From the NCBI RefSeq assembly GCF_026013365.1, contig NZ_JAPDOE010000001.1, positions 1,116,001-1,180,000 of the forward strand: 64,000 nt of DNA, given 5' to 3'. The notes under the pieces were generated by a model, which worked only from the letters and a program-made list of their open reading frames with translations, did not search any database and had not been told where the DNA came from. The position numbers were made by a program, and so were the translations under genes. Shown here piece after piece: positions 56,975-64,000 of this stretch. The DNA is from Paenibacillus sp. LS1. Its GTDB lineage: Bacteria; Bacillota; Bacilli; Paenibacillales; Paenibacillaceae. Within the stretch, counting starts at the first letter, position 1. Each line of letters starts with the position of its first letter.

Positions 56975-57916
56975 TTATATTTTAAATAGAATGACTCGTT
57001 GCCCACCCATAACGTTGTTGCTGCCGAAGAAACAAGGAACGCTGTATCGTGGATTGCCCACCGAAGTATACCATCGAGCGTAATTCGCGTTATAGGGCAT
57101 TTGTTGATCCACTACATGGAATACGTAGTATTTGTTCTCTCCCAGATCTAGTATAGAACCATCTGGATGCTGAGATACATCCTTTAAACAGGCAGCATAT
57201 ACATCTGCAAACTGTCCTCTAGCCCCTTCTGCAGGATTAAAGACCATAAATGGGTTGACATAATACCTACCACCTACGCCAGGCGAAGTAAGTTGAGCAT
57301 CGGTTGTAAAATTATAATATTCATAGTTGGTACCATTTCTGGATTTTCGCACAATTCCTCTACCAACATTATTGTCACCGTATGTAGCCGCACTATTATT
57401 ACTCACATTGGAAGGCATGTGTGTGAATATCCCAACAAAATCATTTGCAATTGCTGGATCTTCAGGCTCTAGTGGAGCAAGTCTACCCATATATATACGA
57501 ACTGGATAAGCATAATTAATGTTACTTTGATACTCTCCATGGATAAAAACTCCGTCTTTTGTAGTGAATAAAGTCCATTTGTAGGTTATGTTGTAGTTAC
57601 CCGTATCACAAGAAAATGGGGTATCCGTCATCTGCTTATCTTGAGAATCCAAATGAACATCCGCTCTTGGTGATAAATTGCTGTTGATGCCCCATCGAAT
57701 CGTGGCACCATTATTGGTTTGGATCGCCATCGTCAATTCAAGACTTCGATCACTCAAATTCGAAAAAACTACATTTCCATAGTTACCTCCACCAGCTACA
57801 GCAGCAGCAGAATATTTTTTCACTCCCCACCATGAGTCCCCTGCCATCTGTAATTCGGCGTTGTTTGAAAATTCAGATATTGTACTCACCCATGAATATC
57901 GTTTAGGTACTGCCAT
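56975..57916 (-). CDS. Fibre-like protein, second paralogue
   Basis: The 313-residue protein shares with the first paralogue the segments SYAYP/NYAYPVRIYMGRLAPLEPEDPAIANDFVGIF, the block NNVGRGIVRKSRNGTNYEYYNF and a C-terminal AEGARGQFADVYAACLKDVSQHPDGSI ... YYVFHVVDQQ ending in GGQRVILFKI. Its ATG overlaps the previous stop (TAATG). This is a phage-tail-like surface protein by position; no database family is recognised. Confidence 0.75.
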   Translation of the reverse strand: MAVPKRYSWVSTISEFSNNAELQMAGDSWWGVKKYSAAAVAGGGNYGNVVFSNLSDRSLELTMAIQTNNGATIRWGINSNLSPRADVHLDSQDKQMTDTPFSCDTGNYNITYKWTLFTTKDGVFIHGEYQSNINYAYPVRIYMGRLAPLEPEDPAIANDFVGIFTHMPSNVSNNSAATYGDNNVGRGIVRKSRNGTNYEYYNFTTDAQLTSPGVGGRYYVNPFMVFNPAEGARGQFADVYAACLKDVSQHPDGSILDLGENKYYVFHVVDQQMPYNANYARWYTSVGNPRYSVPCFFGSNNVMGGQRVILFKI

Positions 57917-58974
57917 TACTTAGACACCTCCGTTGATAGTTCAAATAAAATCGCTCTCTGTCCATCCCCTAGTAACGAGTTGCTGTCAAAGAAGTAGGGT
58001 TGAATAGCCCTTCCTTTTCCATCAAAATCAATCCACGATTTAATACTCGTTGGCTGTTGCTGGTCACTAACATGAAACACATGGTATCTCTTCCCATCAA
58101 GATCAATCATCGTACCATCTGGGTATTGCTTAGCATCTTTAAACACAATACTCCTCATTTGTTGAAATTCTCCTCGCACTCCTTCGGCAGGTTGGAAAAC
58201 ATACCAGGGAGATATAAAATACCTATTACCTGAACCAGGTGAGGTAGCTTGAGCGCTTGTGCAAAAATTATAAAGTTCATATTTTTTATTATTGCGTGAA
58301 GCTTTAATTATTCCCCTACCAACATTGTAGAGGCTATTATTAGCCCAGTTACTATCACTAGCAACAGGTGCGTGAGAGAATATTCCAATAAAATCATTCT
58401 CAACCGTAGGGTCTTCTTTTTCATAAGGTACTAATTTCCCTAAATAAAGCCTAAAAGGATAAGCGTAGCTTATATTATTTTGCGCTTCCCCGAAAATAAA
58501 GATTGCTTCTTTTAGAGGGAAAACGGTCCATTTATATGTAATATTCAAAGTTGTATTTCCAGTTGATGTATGAAAAGGAATATTTGCTTCTTCTCCTAAT
58601 CCCAAAGAAATATCCGGGTATGGAGATGAGTCTATAGTAGATTTAGTCAGTCCACATCTTAGTTGATATCCATATGTGGTCCAAACATTGGACGAAGAGC
58701 TATAAGATACACTTATATTCAAACACAATGAAAAAAACAAATTTGAGTTCCTAAAATTTTCAAATGTTAATGATCCTTGTGGACTGGAATATGTTCTAGT
58801 CTGAGCATTATGTGCCCTCGGCTGCGAATAAGGGTCATTGGGAAAGTATGTAACTTTCCAGTTGACATCTTCATATGGATAAGTATTCATTTCCTTTGCC
58901 AATGTACTCAAAAAACTGGTCACTGTGCTCGTGAACTCGTACCTTCTAAATCCCTGCACTACTGTAGCTGTCAT
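57916..58974 (-). CDS. Fibre-like protein, first paralogue
   Basis: The 352-residue protein is the longest of the three. It has the shared blocks RLYLGKLVPYEKEDPTVENDFIGIF, NVGRGIIKASRNNKKYELYNF, AEGVRGEFQQMRSIVFKDAKQYPDGTMIDL and YHVFHVSDQQ, and an N-terminal beta-rich part. The ATG at 58972-58974 follows AGGAGG. Gene duplication in tandem with divergence of the N-termini is typical of tail or adhesion fibres. Confidence 0.75.
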   Translation of the reverse strand: MTATVVQGFRRYEFTSTVTSFLSTLAKEMNTYPYEDVNWKVTYFPNDPYSQPRAHNAQTRTYSSPQGSLTFENFRNSNLFFSLCLNISVSYSSSSNVWTTYGYQLRCGLTKSTIDSSPYPDISLGLGEEANIPFHTSTGNTTLNITYKWTVFPLKEAIFIFGEAQNNISYAYPFRLYLGKLVPYEKEDPTVENDFIGIFSHAPVASDSNWANNSLYNVGRGIIKASRNNKKYELYNFCTSAQATSPGSGNRYFISPWYVFQPAEGVRGEFQQMRSIVFKDAKQYPDGTMIDLDGKRYHVFHVSDQQQPTSIKSWIDFDGKGRAIQPYFFDSNSLLGDGQRAILFELSTEVSK

Positions 58975-58986
58975 GCGCTCACCTCC

Positions 58987-59334
58987 TTAAATGCCATATC
59001 GAACTTTCAATTCCTGAAGCATCGACTCTTTCATTGCTGTCAGAAAGACGGTGCGGATCTGCATCTGTCTGTCTTGCTCTTGACGTTGTGTATCCTGATC
59101 CACTAGCTCCTGGTTAATTTCGTCCGTTAACTCAAGAGGAAACACCTGTTCCAAAGCTTCCAGCATCGGAAGGTACTGCTGCCCTGTCCCATCGAAGATA
59201 ATATCGCTCCGCAACATAAACATCAGGAGTTCCACCTCTTCCTCTGTAATTGGCGTAAGGTTCGTGCCTACCATTTTGTCGAACAAAGGACGAAATCCGG
59301 TTTTAATTTTGGTCATTGAGAAATGTAATTTCAC
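58987..59334 (-). CDS. Small helical protein (phage-like block)
   Basis: The 115-residue protein (MKLHFSMTKIKTGFRPLFDKMVG...) is predicted helical, with acidic and glutamine-rich stretches (QELVDQDTQRQEQDRQMQIRT). No family is recognised; it may be a chaperone or a small structural part. The start is GTG at 59332-59334 behind AAAGGTAGG. It is 4 bases after the preceding gene. Confidence 0.68.
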   Translation of the reverse strand: MKLHFSMTKIKTGFRPLFDKMVGTNLTPITEEEVELLMFMLRSDIIFDGTGQQYLPMLEALEQVFPLELTDEINQELVDQDTQRQEQDRQMQIRTVFLTAMKESMLQELKVRYGI

Positions 59335-59338
59335 TCTA

Positions 59339-61111
59339 TCAGCCTACCTTTCTTTTTTGGACGCCAAGGATATTTCCATCCGAATCGTACTTATATTTTT
59401 TTACTATTTTCGAACCATTAAAGTCGACCATCTCGGTATCCACACTACCATCAGAGTTATAATTGTACTCAATAATCTTAACAATGAATGGTTTTATATC
59501 GTTGTTATATGTAATCTCTTTGGTAATCAGCCCGCTTTGAGGATCATACTCAAAATAGACATCCTGTTCTTCCATATCTTCAAGCACAGACACACGTTGT
59601 TTAATAGGGCGATCATCATAGGCCGAACTGCCTTGTAAGTAAAAGTACATTGCCCCATTGTTCAACTTGCGTCTAATTCTTCCTTCTTCCCGTTCGTAGG
59701 TTATCGTCTTAACTTGCCCATCACTCTCCGTAATGAGTTCCGCTATAAGATTCCCCTCAAGATCGTAGTCATAATCAATAACGCGGTTAATACCTCCAGT
59801 AATAATCTCACGCTTCATTCTGCCTTTAGAGTCATACTCATACTCTGAAGTTGAAGACGTATTGATGATCGACCCTCGGCTAAGAAGTGTCACACGCGAA
59901 TCTACCGGAATATCATAGAGAAAACGAATTTCCGTATCCGTATATTCGATATAATCTTCCCCAGGAGTTACCCTAATTCCATCCAGAAGTACTTCTACAC
60001 TGTCAGAACCAATGCTATATTTGGGACAATAAAAGCTCTTTTGTCCTGAAAGCCTTATATCAGGTGGGTACTCAATACGAAAAATTGATTGATTTTCCAT
60101 CGTCCCCCTGGATGCAGCTAGCTCCAGCTTGGATTGCATGTGGTTTAAACGATCCGGTAGCTTATCAAATTCAAAGCCATCTTTGTCTATTCTAGCGTCT
60201 GAAACTTCAGCCTTAGTCTCACCAAAACCTTCAACTTGTTTGGACAAGTCTTCGGTACGATCAATCCACCTAACCACTTCTCCGTCCAATTCATTGATCT
60301 GAGATTGAGCGTCTGTGATTCTTGCTTGGAGATCTTGAAAATCTCCTGTAGACACCGTTTTGGTTAGATAATAGCGTTGGTCTTTAAGATATACCGCATC
60401 AGAGGTAGCACCTGTTGTGACAGATCCTAGAATCATGCCGTTATCGGGTTCATCGGAAACCAACTGATGTAAGAAGGTTCCATCATTCTTTAGAAATATA
60501 TAATATCTGGTATCTTGCTCGGCTATAAATGAATAGAAAGACTCCTCTTTTTGAACGAGTGTACTGTTAATGCTTGCATAACCACCATTGATCTGAACCT
60601 TAAGCAGACCATTAGAATCAATAGCTACCGCGCTAATTGCCAAATCAGATAATGGGATCGTTTTTAGTTCATCAATGGAATGCTCTATATCTGATATAAC
60701 ATCTGCAAGTGATTCACGATTCCCCCGAGTATCTCCTAATTCATTCTCCAAACTCTCCAAACGTTCATTTTGTTCATGAACATCCGTGCTTATATCCGTT
60801 ACGATTTTCTCAACTTCACCCAACTTGGACTTCTGGTCTTCCAACAATATTCCCTGATTCAATACCCGAGGTTCCAGGTCAGCAATACGCAATTCATGAC
60901 CAGTTATCCCTGTTTCATTCTGTTTGCCTACAAGTTCCATCTGATCTAAACGCTCAGGGAGGCTGACATAAACGCTTCTGGCTTCCTCCATCTCTGAAAG
61001 ATGCTCATCAATTTCTTGGTGGGATCGAGTCCCTTTGTTTAGCAAACTATTGTGGTCAAGCAACTTGCCATTGTTCGTTCCTGAACTTGTCCCGCTAAAG
61101 CGGACAGACAT
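59339..61111 (-). CDS. Long coiled-coil tail-like protein with C-terminal YD repeats
   Basis: The 590-residue protein has three parts. The N-terminus carries THQEID-like GTRSHQEIDEHLSEMEEAR, a motif seen in phage structural proteins from memory. The middle (about 55-150 and 250-300) is coiled-coil (heptads in LESLENELGD and ARITDAQSQINELDG). The C-terminus has YD repeats: YEYDSKGRMKRE, YDYDLEGNLIAEL and YKYDSDGNILGVQ, as in RHS proteins. The ATG at 61109-61111 follows GGAGGTGAG. The variant promoter motif at 61140-61170 lies upstream. Confidence 0.8.
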   Translation of the reverse strand: MSVRFSGTSSGTNNGKLLDHNSLLNKGTRSHQEIDEHLSEMEEARSVYVSLPERLDQMELVGKQNETGITGHELRIADLEPRVLNQGILLEDQKSKLGEVEKIVTDISTDVHEQNERLESLENELGDTRGNRESLADVISDIEHSIDELKTIPLSDLAISAVAIDSNGLLKVQINGGYASINSTLVQKEESFYSFIAEQDTRYYIFLKNDGTFLHQLVSDEPDNGMILGSVTTGATSDAVYLKDQRYYLTKTVSTGDFQDLQARITDAQSQINELDGEVVRWIDRTEDLSKQVEGFGETKAEVSDARIDKDGFEFDKLPDRLNHMQSKLELAASRGTMENQSIFRIEYPPDIRLSGQKSFYCPKYSIGSDSVEVLLDGIRVTPGEDYIEYTDTEIRFLYDIPVDSRVTLLSRGSIINTSSTSEYEYDSKGRMKREIITGGINRVIDYDYDLEGNLIAELITESDGQVKTITYEREEGRIRRKLNNGAMYFYLQGSSAYDDRPIKQRVSVLEDMEEQDVYFEYDPQSGLITKEITYNNDIKPFIVKIIEYNYNSDGSVDTEMVDFNGSKIVKKYKYDSDGNILGVQKRKVG

Positions 61112-61139
61112 ATTCTCACCTCCAACTCAACCCTTATTG

Positions 61140-61170
61140 AATCTATACGTGGTCGAGCACTTAAAGTTTA
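61140..61170 (-). promoter_or_regulatory. Block-specific promoter motif, copy 4 (variant)
   Basis: On the minus strand TAAAC (61166-61170) and CGTATAGATT (61140-61149) are 16 bases apart. It could drive a sub-operon beginning with the coiled-coil protein. A further CGTATATATAG lies at about 61165-61176 at the end of the upstream gene. Confidence 0.45.
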
Positions 61171-61173
61171 GAG

Positions 61174-62319
61174 CTATATATACGTTGAAGAAACTTTGAT
61201 CCCAAACGTGACCTGGGCTTCATAATTGGTGCTGGTATCCAGCCTCTCTACTCTCACCCAGAATTGATAAGGGCTTTCTGGAGTTATCTCGGTTGCGTTC
61301 ACTTGCATACTCCAGGCTCCTGGTTCTCCCTCAACATCGGGCGCTAACTGAACTGCGTTTTGATACTGATCTCCCCGATACGAGACAAGCTCAAAGTTAA
61401 CATTTTGAAAAATACCTTGGTTCAATGAATTTTTGGCAATAAACAACACATTCTCTGTTACGGATTGACCAGAGGACATATAACCGAGGAAACGTTCCTG
61501 GTTGTCTTGTAACCGCACGTCAAGGAATTCTCCATTGTCGCTATACTCACGATAGTAAAGATCCACTCTAGGTTCAAAGTAATATGTATCGCCACCGTAT
61601 ATACTTAATATGTCCGACGCCTCAAATCTATTGTGATCAGGCAAAGTCACAGCAAAGCTGCCTGTAAACGGGTAACCATATCGTTGAAGGTCGAACATGA
61701 TGGAGGTATTCTCATACTTACATATTTTCTTTTCAAGAGTTTTTCCTGCCTGATCCCGGAGCTCAACCTGATAACTTTGTTTCAGATTATCTACCTTCAC
61801 CCTGGCACTTCTTTGAATTCGTATATGATTAATGATTAGTGGTTCACCTTGTGTTCCTGATTCTAAGAAAAGCCCGATCTTAGGTACAGAGGAGATGACT
61901 TCCTGATTACCAATAAAGCGCCATATCTTCCCGTCCTCTGACCAGTATGCGGAATATACATTAAAACTTCGTACCAAACGGATCCAAGGATAGCTTCTAG
62001 CTATCCCTTTTTCCTCATCAAAATACTCTTCAAGTTTCACCATATTCTCATCGTCTGCATATACAATAAGTCCCCCGGAGTCTCCCTCAACAGTTGGATT
62101 ATACTCATTCTTGACATCCATCACGAACTCTTCAATTCCGGTTAATTCCGTGAAAAACATATATATTGGAGACTCTCCGTGTCTTAGTTCCAGTACCCCA
62201 TGATCAGTACTGTACCTTCTATGATCGTCAGTCAATACTTCCCACCCTGAGTCAAGTTCGGATTCATTGAATTCATCAAAATAAATTAGCCCTTTTTCCT
62301 GACGTTTCACAATTCCCAT
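61174..62319 (-). CDS. Lectin-like beta-sandwich protein (phage-like block)
   Basis: The 381-residue protein begins MGIVKRQEKGLIYFDEFNESEL and its N-terminal 190 residues resemble concanavalin-like (DUF1349/LamG-like) sandwich domains, with segments such as GDSGGLIVYADDENMVKLEEYFDEEKG, IRLVRSFNVYSAYWSEDGKIWRFIG and KIGLFLESGTQGEP. Such domains bind carbohydrate. The C-terminal half is beta-rich and unrecognised. ATG at 62317-62319 follows AAAGGAGG. Its position suggests a receptor-binding role. Confidence 0.72.
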   Translation of the reverse strand: MGIVKRQEKGLIYFDEFNESELDSGWEVLTDDHRRYSTDHGVLELRHGESPIYMFFTELTGIEEFVMDVKNEYNPTVEGDSGGLIVYADDENMVKLEEYFDEEKGIARSYPWIRLVRSFNVYSAYWSEDGKIWRFIGNQEVISSVPKIGLFLESGTQGEPLIINHIRIQRSARVKVDNLKQSYQVELRDQAGKTLEKKICKYENTSIMFDLQRYGYPFTGSFAVTLPDHNRFEASDILSIYGGDTYYFEPRVDLYYREYSDNGEFLDVRLQDNQERFLGYMSSGQSVTENVLFIAKNSLNQGIFQNVNFELVSYRGDQYQNAVQLAPDVEGEPGAWSMQVNATEITPESPYQFWVRVERLDTSTNYEAQVTFGIKVSSTYI

Positions 62320-62335
62320 CCAGATCCTCCTTTCT

Positions 62336-64000
62336 TTACGTGAATAACCATATCCGTTTACCGATTACACACATTTTCGGCCTTGCTTTCCAAACTTCCA
62401 GCAAGCATTTAATAAGCGCTTCAACACACTTGTCTCCTCCACCGCCTTCACAATAAGGAATGACATAGACGTCATCACATATCCAGTTGGTCAGTTCCAT
62501 CCAGTCCAGATTAGCGTATTCGTAGCTCCGCGTACCCACTTCTTGAAGTGAGGTGAACACCCATTTGAATTCATGTTTGCCTTTGGGCACTGGATGTGAA
62601 AATGTATAGTATCCACCCTCTTGGGTGAATGTTTTGATCAGCTCATCGTCAATGAAGAAATCCAGTTGACAATCAAACGGCTCAGGAACCCACACCCATC
62701 TTTCGTAGGCTTTGAAGTCATGCAGCCGGAAGGTGGTCAGATATCGTTTTCCTGTCCAGTCGCTGATCTGCCCCTTCTGATCTGTTGTAATCTCCACCTT
62801 ATACTTGCTATAAGGCTTGGGAGCCAGATCATTCAGTTCGAAACCCCGATATCCGTCTCCGTAATACTTTTCATCCCATAATACTTTTCCGTCCTCGCGG
62901 GTAATTTTCACGCCCATATTACTGTTATCGCAACCGCCCATCCAGATCGGTTTGTTATCCCATACTTCAAAGTGAGTCACCTCTGCCCAGGATGGATCAA
63001 TTTTACTGTTATCATCAAGTTGCATCGATCCGCCCCAGATCATCGCTCCATCTCCCGGGCAGCCCTGCTCAAATCGAATGCGGATCTCGTAATTTTTCTT
63101 CTGATCTGATGTATTTTCTACCTCAATAGAAATGATTTGATCATCTTCATTTGTAACTGGTCGAGTATCAATTACTTGCCCTTCTTCAAGAGTTTCGATC
63201 ACAATTTTAGTTCCCGAACAAGCTCTACTTATATTTTTATATAAACGAATTACATCGAGCCAGGCATGACTCCCACCATCTGGCGCGGTCGTAACTGGTC
63301 CAGGCGGATTCCATGTATCCTCCCCAGGATGTGGCGATTGTCCTTCCAAATATAATCGTCCCTGTGAATCTGTACAGTACGCATTCCAAGATTCTCTAAA
63401 ACGTCCTCCACTAAGTGTAAATCCTCCAGCATCCAAGCCACTACCGCCAGCTGCACCTGCTGCTTTATGCAAACTGTATTGAACTGTGTATGCCTTACCA
63501 GATAATGTATAAGGAGAAAAATCCATATTGTACGTCTGTATCTGTCCATTACTTGCCGGGTAACGATAGGAGTAAAGTGTTGAACCTATAGTTTTATCGA
63601 TCAAATCAACCAATACATACGTTTCACTATCCGTTCTGTTTGGATAAACCAGATTGCCGCCGTTCAATCCGGCAGAATCTTTTGTTTTAATGGATAGATT
63701 CTTAATAGAAGCATGGTAGAGAAAACCATCTTTATCTTGATCACTATCACCAAAAGTATCCGTAATGCCAATACAGATATAGTAATATCCTGCTTTCAAA
63801 TTAGGGACTGTTTCAGAAAAGGTCGCTGCTGTGTTCCAGTCTGAAGCACTTATGTTTTTGTAATTTACTTTCCCGTTATTCTTACCCCTGTTATTTTTTT
63901 CATTTAATATTATTCGTTTTGTACCAGATTCAGGATAAAAGTAAACTCTAAATCTCGCTTTTTGTTGATCCCCATCTTTCAGATAACAAATATATCTAAA
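62336..64000 (-). CDS. Large phage-like structural protein, start beyond right edge
   Basis: The reading frame is open from 62336 to the right edge, 554 codons, and no upstream start codon is needed inside the window, so the N-terminus lies outside. It is rich in glycine, aspartate and tyrosine with beta-strand patterns: ARFRVYFYPESGTKRIIL, GYYYICIGITDTFGDSDQDKDGFLY and a C-terminal module with GKHEFKWVF and WMELTNW. Near the end two cysteine-rich stretches (CEGGGGDKCVEALIKCLLEVW) are seen. No family is recognised; a carbohydrate-binding surface protein is inferred from the pattern. Confidence 0.72.
   Translation of the reverse strand, partial: FRYICYLKDGDQQKARFRVYFYPESGTKRIILNEKNNRGKNNGKVNYKNISASDWNTAATFSETVPNLKAGYYYICIGITDTFGDSDQDKDGFLYHASIKNLSIKTKDSAGLNGGNLVYPNRTDSETYVLVDLIDKTIGSTLYSYRYPASNGQIQTYNMDFSPYTLSGKAYTVQYSLHKAAGAAGGSGLDAGGFTLSGGRFRESWNAYCTDSQGRLYLEGQSPHPGEDTWNPPGPVTTAPDGGSHAWLDVIRLYKNISRACSGTKIVIETLEEGQVIDTRPVTNEDDQIISIEVENTSDQKKNYEIRIRFEQGCPGDGAMIWGGSMQLDDNSKIDPSWAEVTHFEVWDNKPIWMGGCDNSNMGVKITREDGKVLWDEKYYGDGYRGFELNDLAPKPYSKYKVEITTDQKGQISDWTGKRYLTTFRLHDFKAYERWVWVPEPFDCQLDFFIDDELIKTFTQEGGYYTFSHPVPKGKHEFKWVFTSLQEVGTRSYEYANLDWMELTNWICDDVYVIPYCEGGGGDKCVEALIKCLLEVWKARPKMCVIGKRIWLFT

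Overview
The window is a chromosomal segment of a low-to-mid GC endospore-forming Firmicute, most likely Paenibacillus or a close relative. This rests on gene order: aroC-cheR-ndk-hepT-menG-hepS-mtrB-hbs-spoIVA-yphF/yphE-gpsA-plsY-der-rpsA-cmk-ypfB-ypfA-ypeB-prsW and dacB-spmA-spmB-rluB-resABCDE follow the Bacillus subtilis layout, with lineage-specific genes inserted. Strong AGGAGG ribosome binding sites, TTG/GTG starts, a T-box leader and an exosporium-type collagen-like protein fit the same assignment. Nearly everything is on the minus strand; the plus-strand genes are a 53-aa ORF, a polysaccharide deacetylase and serA.

Region 1 (1-8040) holds chorismate synthase, CheR, Ndk and the menaquinone side-chain and head-group genes (HepS/HepT, MenG, UbiA, UbiX), then the trp RNA-binding attenuation protein MtrB and the HU protein Hbs. 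UbiA and UbiX lie between menG and hepT, which suggests a futalosine-type menaquinone pathway. Region 2 (8258-11969) is a sugar-type ABC importer placed between hbs and spoIVA. Its promoter is followed at once by a perfect TGTGA-N6-TCACA palindrome.

Region 3 (12188-28407) combines sporulation and germination genes (spoIVA, spoVIF, ypeB, prsW) with lipid synthesis (plsY, gpsA, plsC), der, an S1-domain protein, cmk, a PilZ c-di-GMP receptor, a MecA-like adaptor and several small genes. Region 4 (28433-32744) has a coupled CPBP protease / membrane protein / metallophosphoesterase cluster and a T-box-controlled serA. Region 5 (32749-38208) is one 1,819-residue collagen-like protein with 17 repeated carbohydrate-binding-like modules. 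Region 6 (38405-48657) is the resABCDE cytochrome c biogenesis and redox-sensing operon with rluB, a trypsin-like protease and spmB-spmA-dacB.

Region 7 (48822 to the right edge) is unlike the rest. It is a phage-tail-like block with two sigma-70-family proteins, a lytic transglycosylase, three tandem paralogous fibre-like proteins, two proteins ending in YD repeats, large lectin-like proteins and many unknown small genes. Five places in it carry the same two-box sequence (about TTAAC-N16/17-CGTATAGAGA) at a position where a promoter is expected. That box resembles ECF-type promoters and may be read by one of the two local sigma factors. A phage-derived particle with its own sigma-factor circuit, next to the spore-maturation operon, is the most likely undescribed system here. 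No integrase, capsid or terminase gene lies in the window, so whether it is a prophage, a tailocin or a domesticated device cannot be decided.
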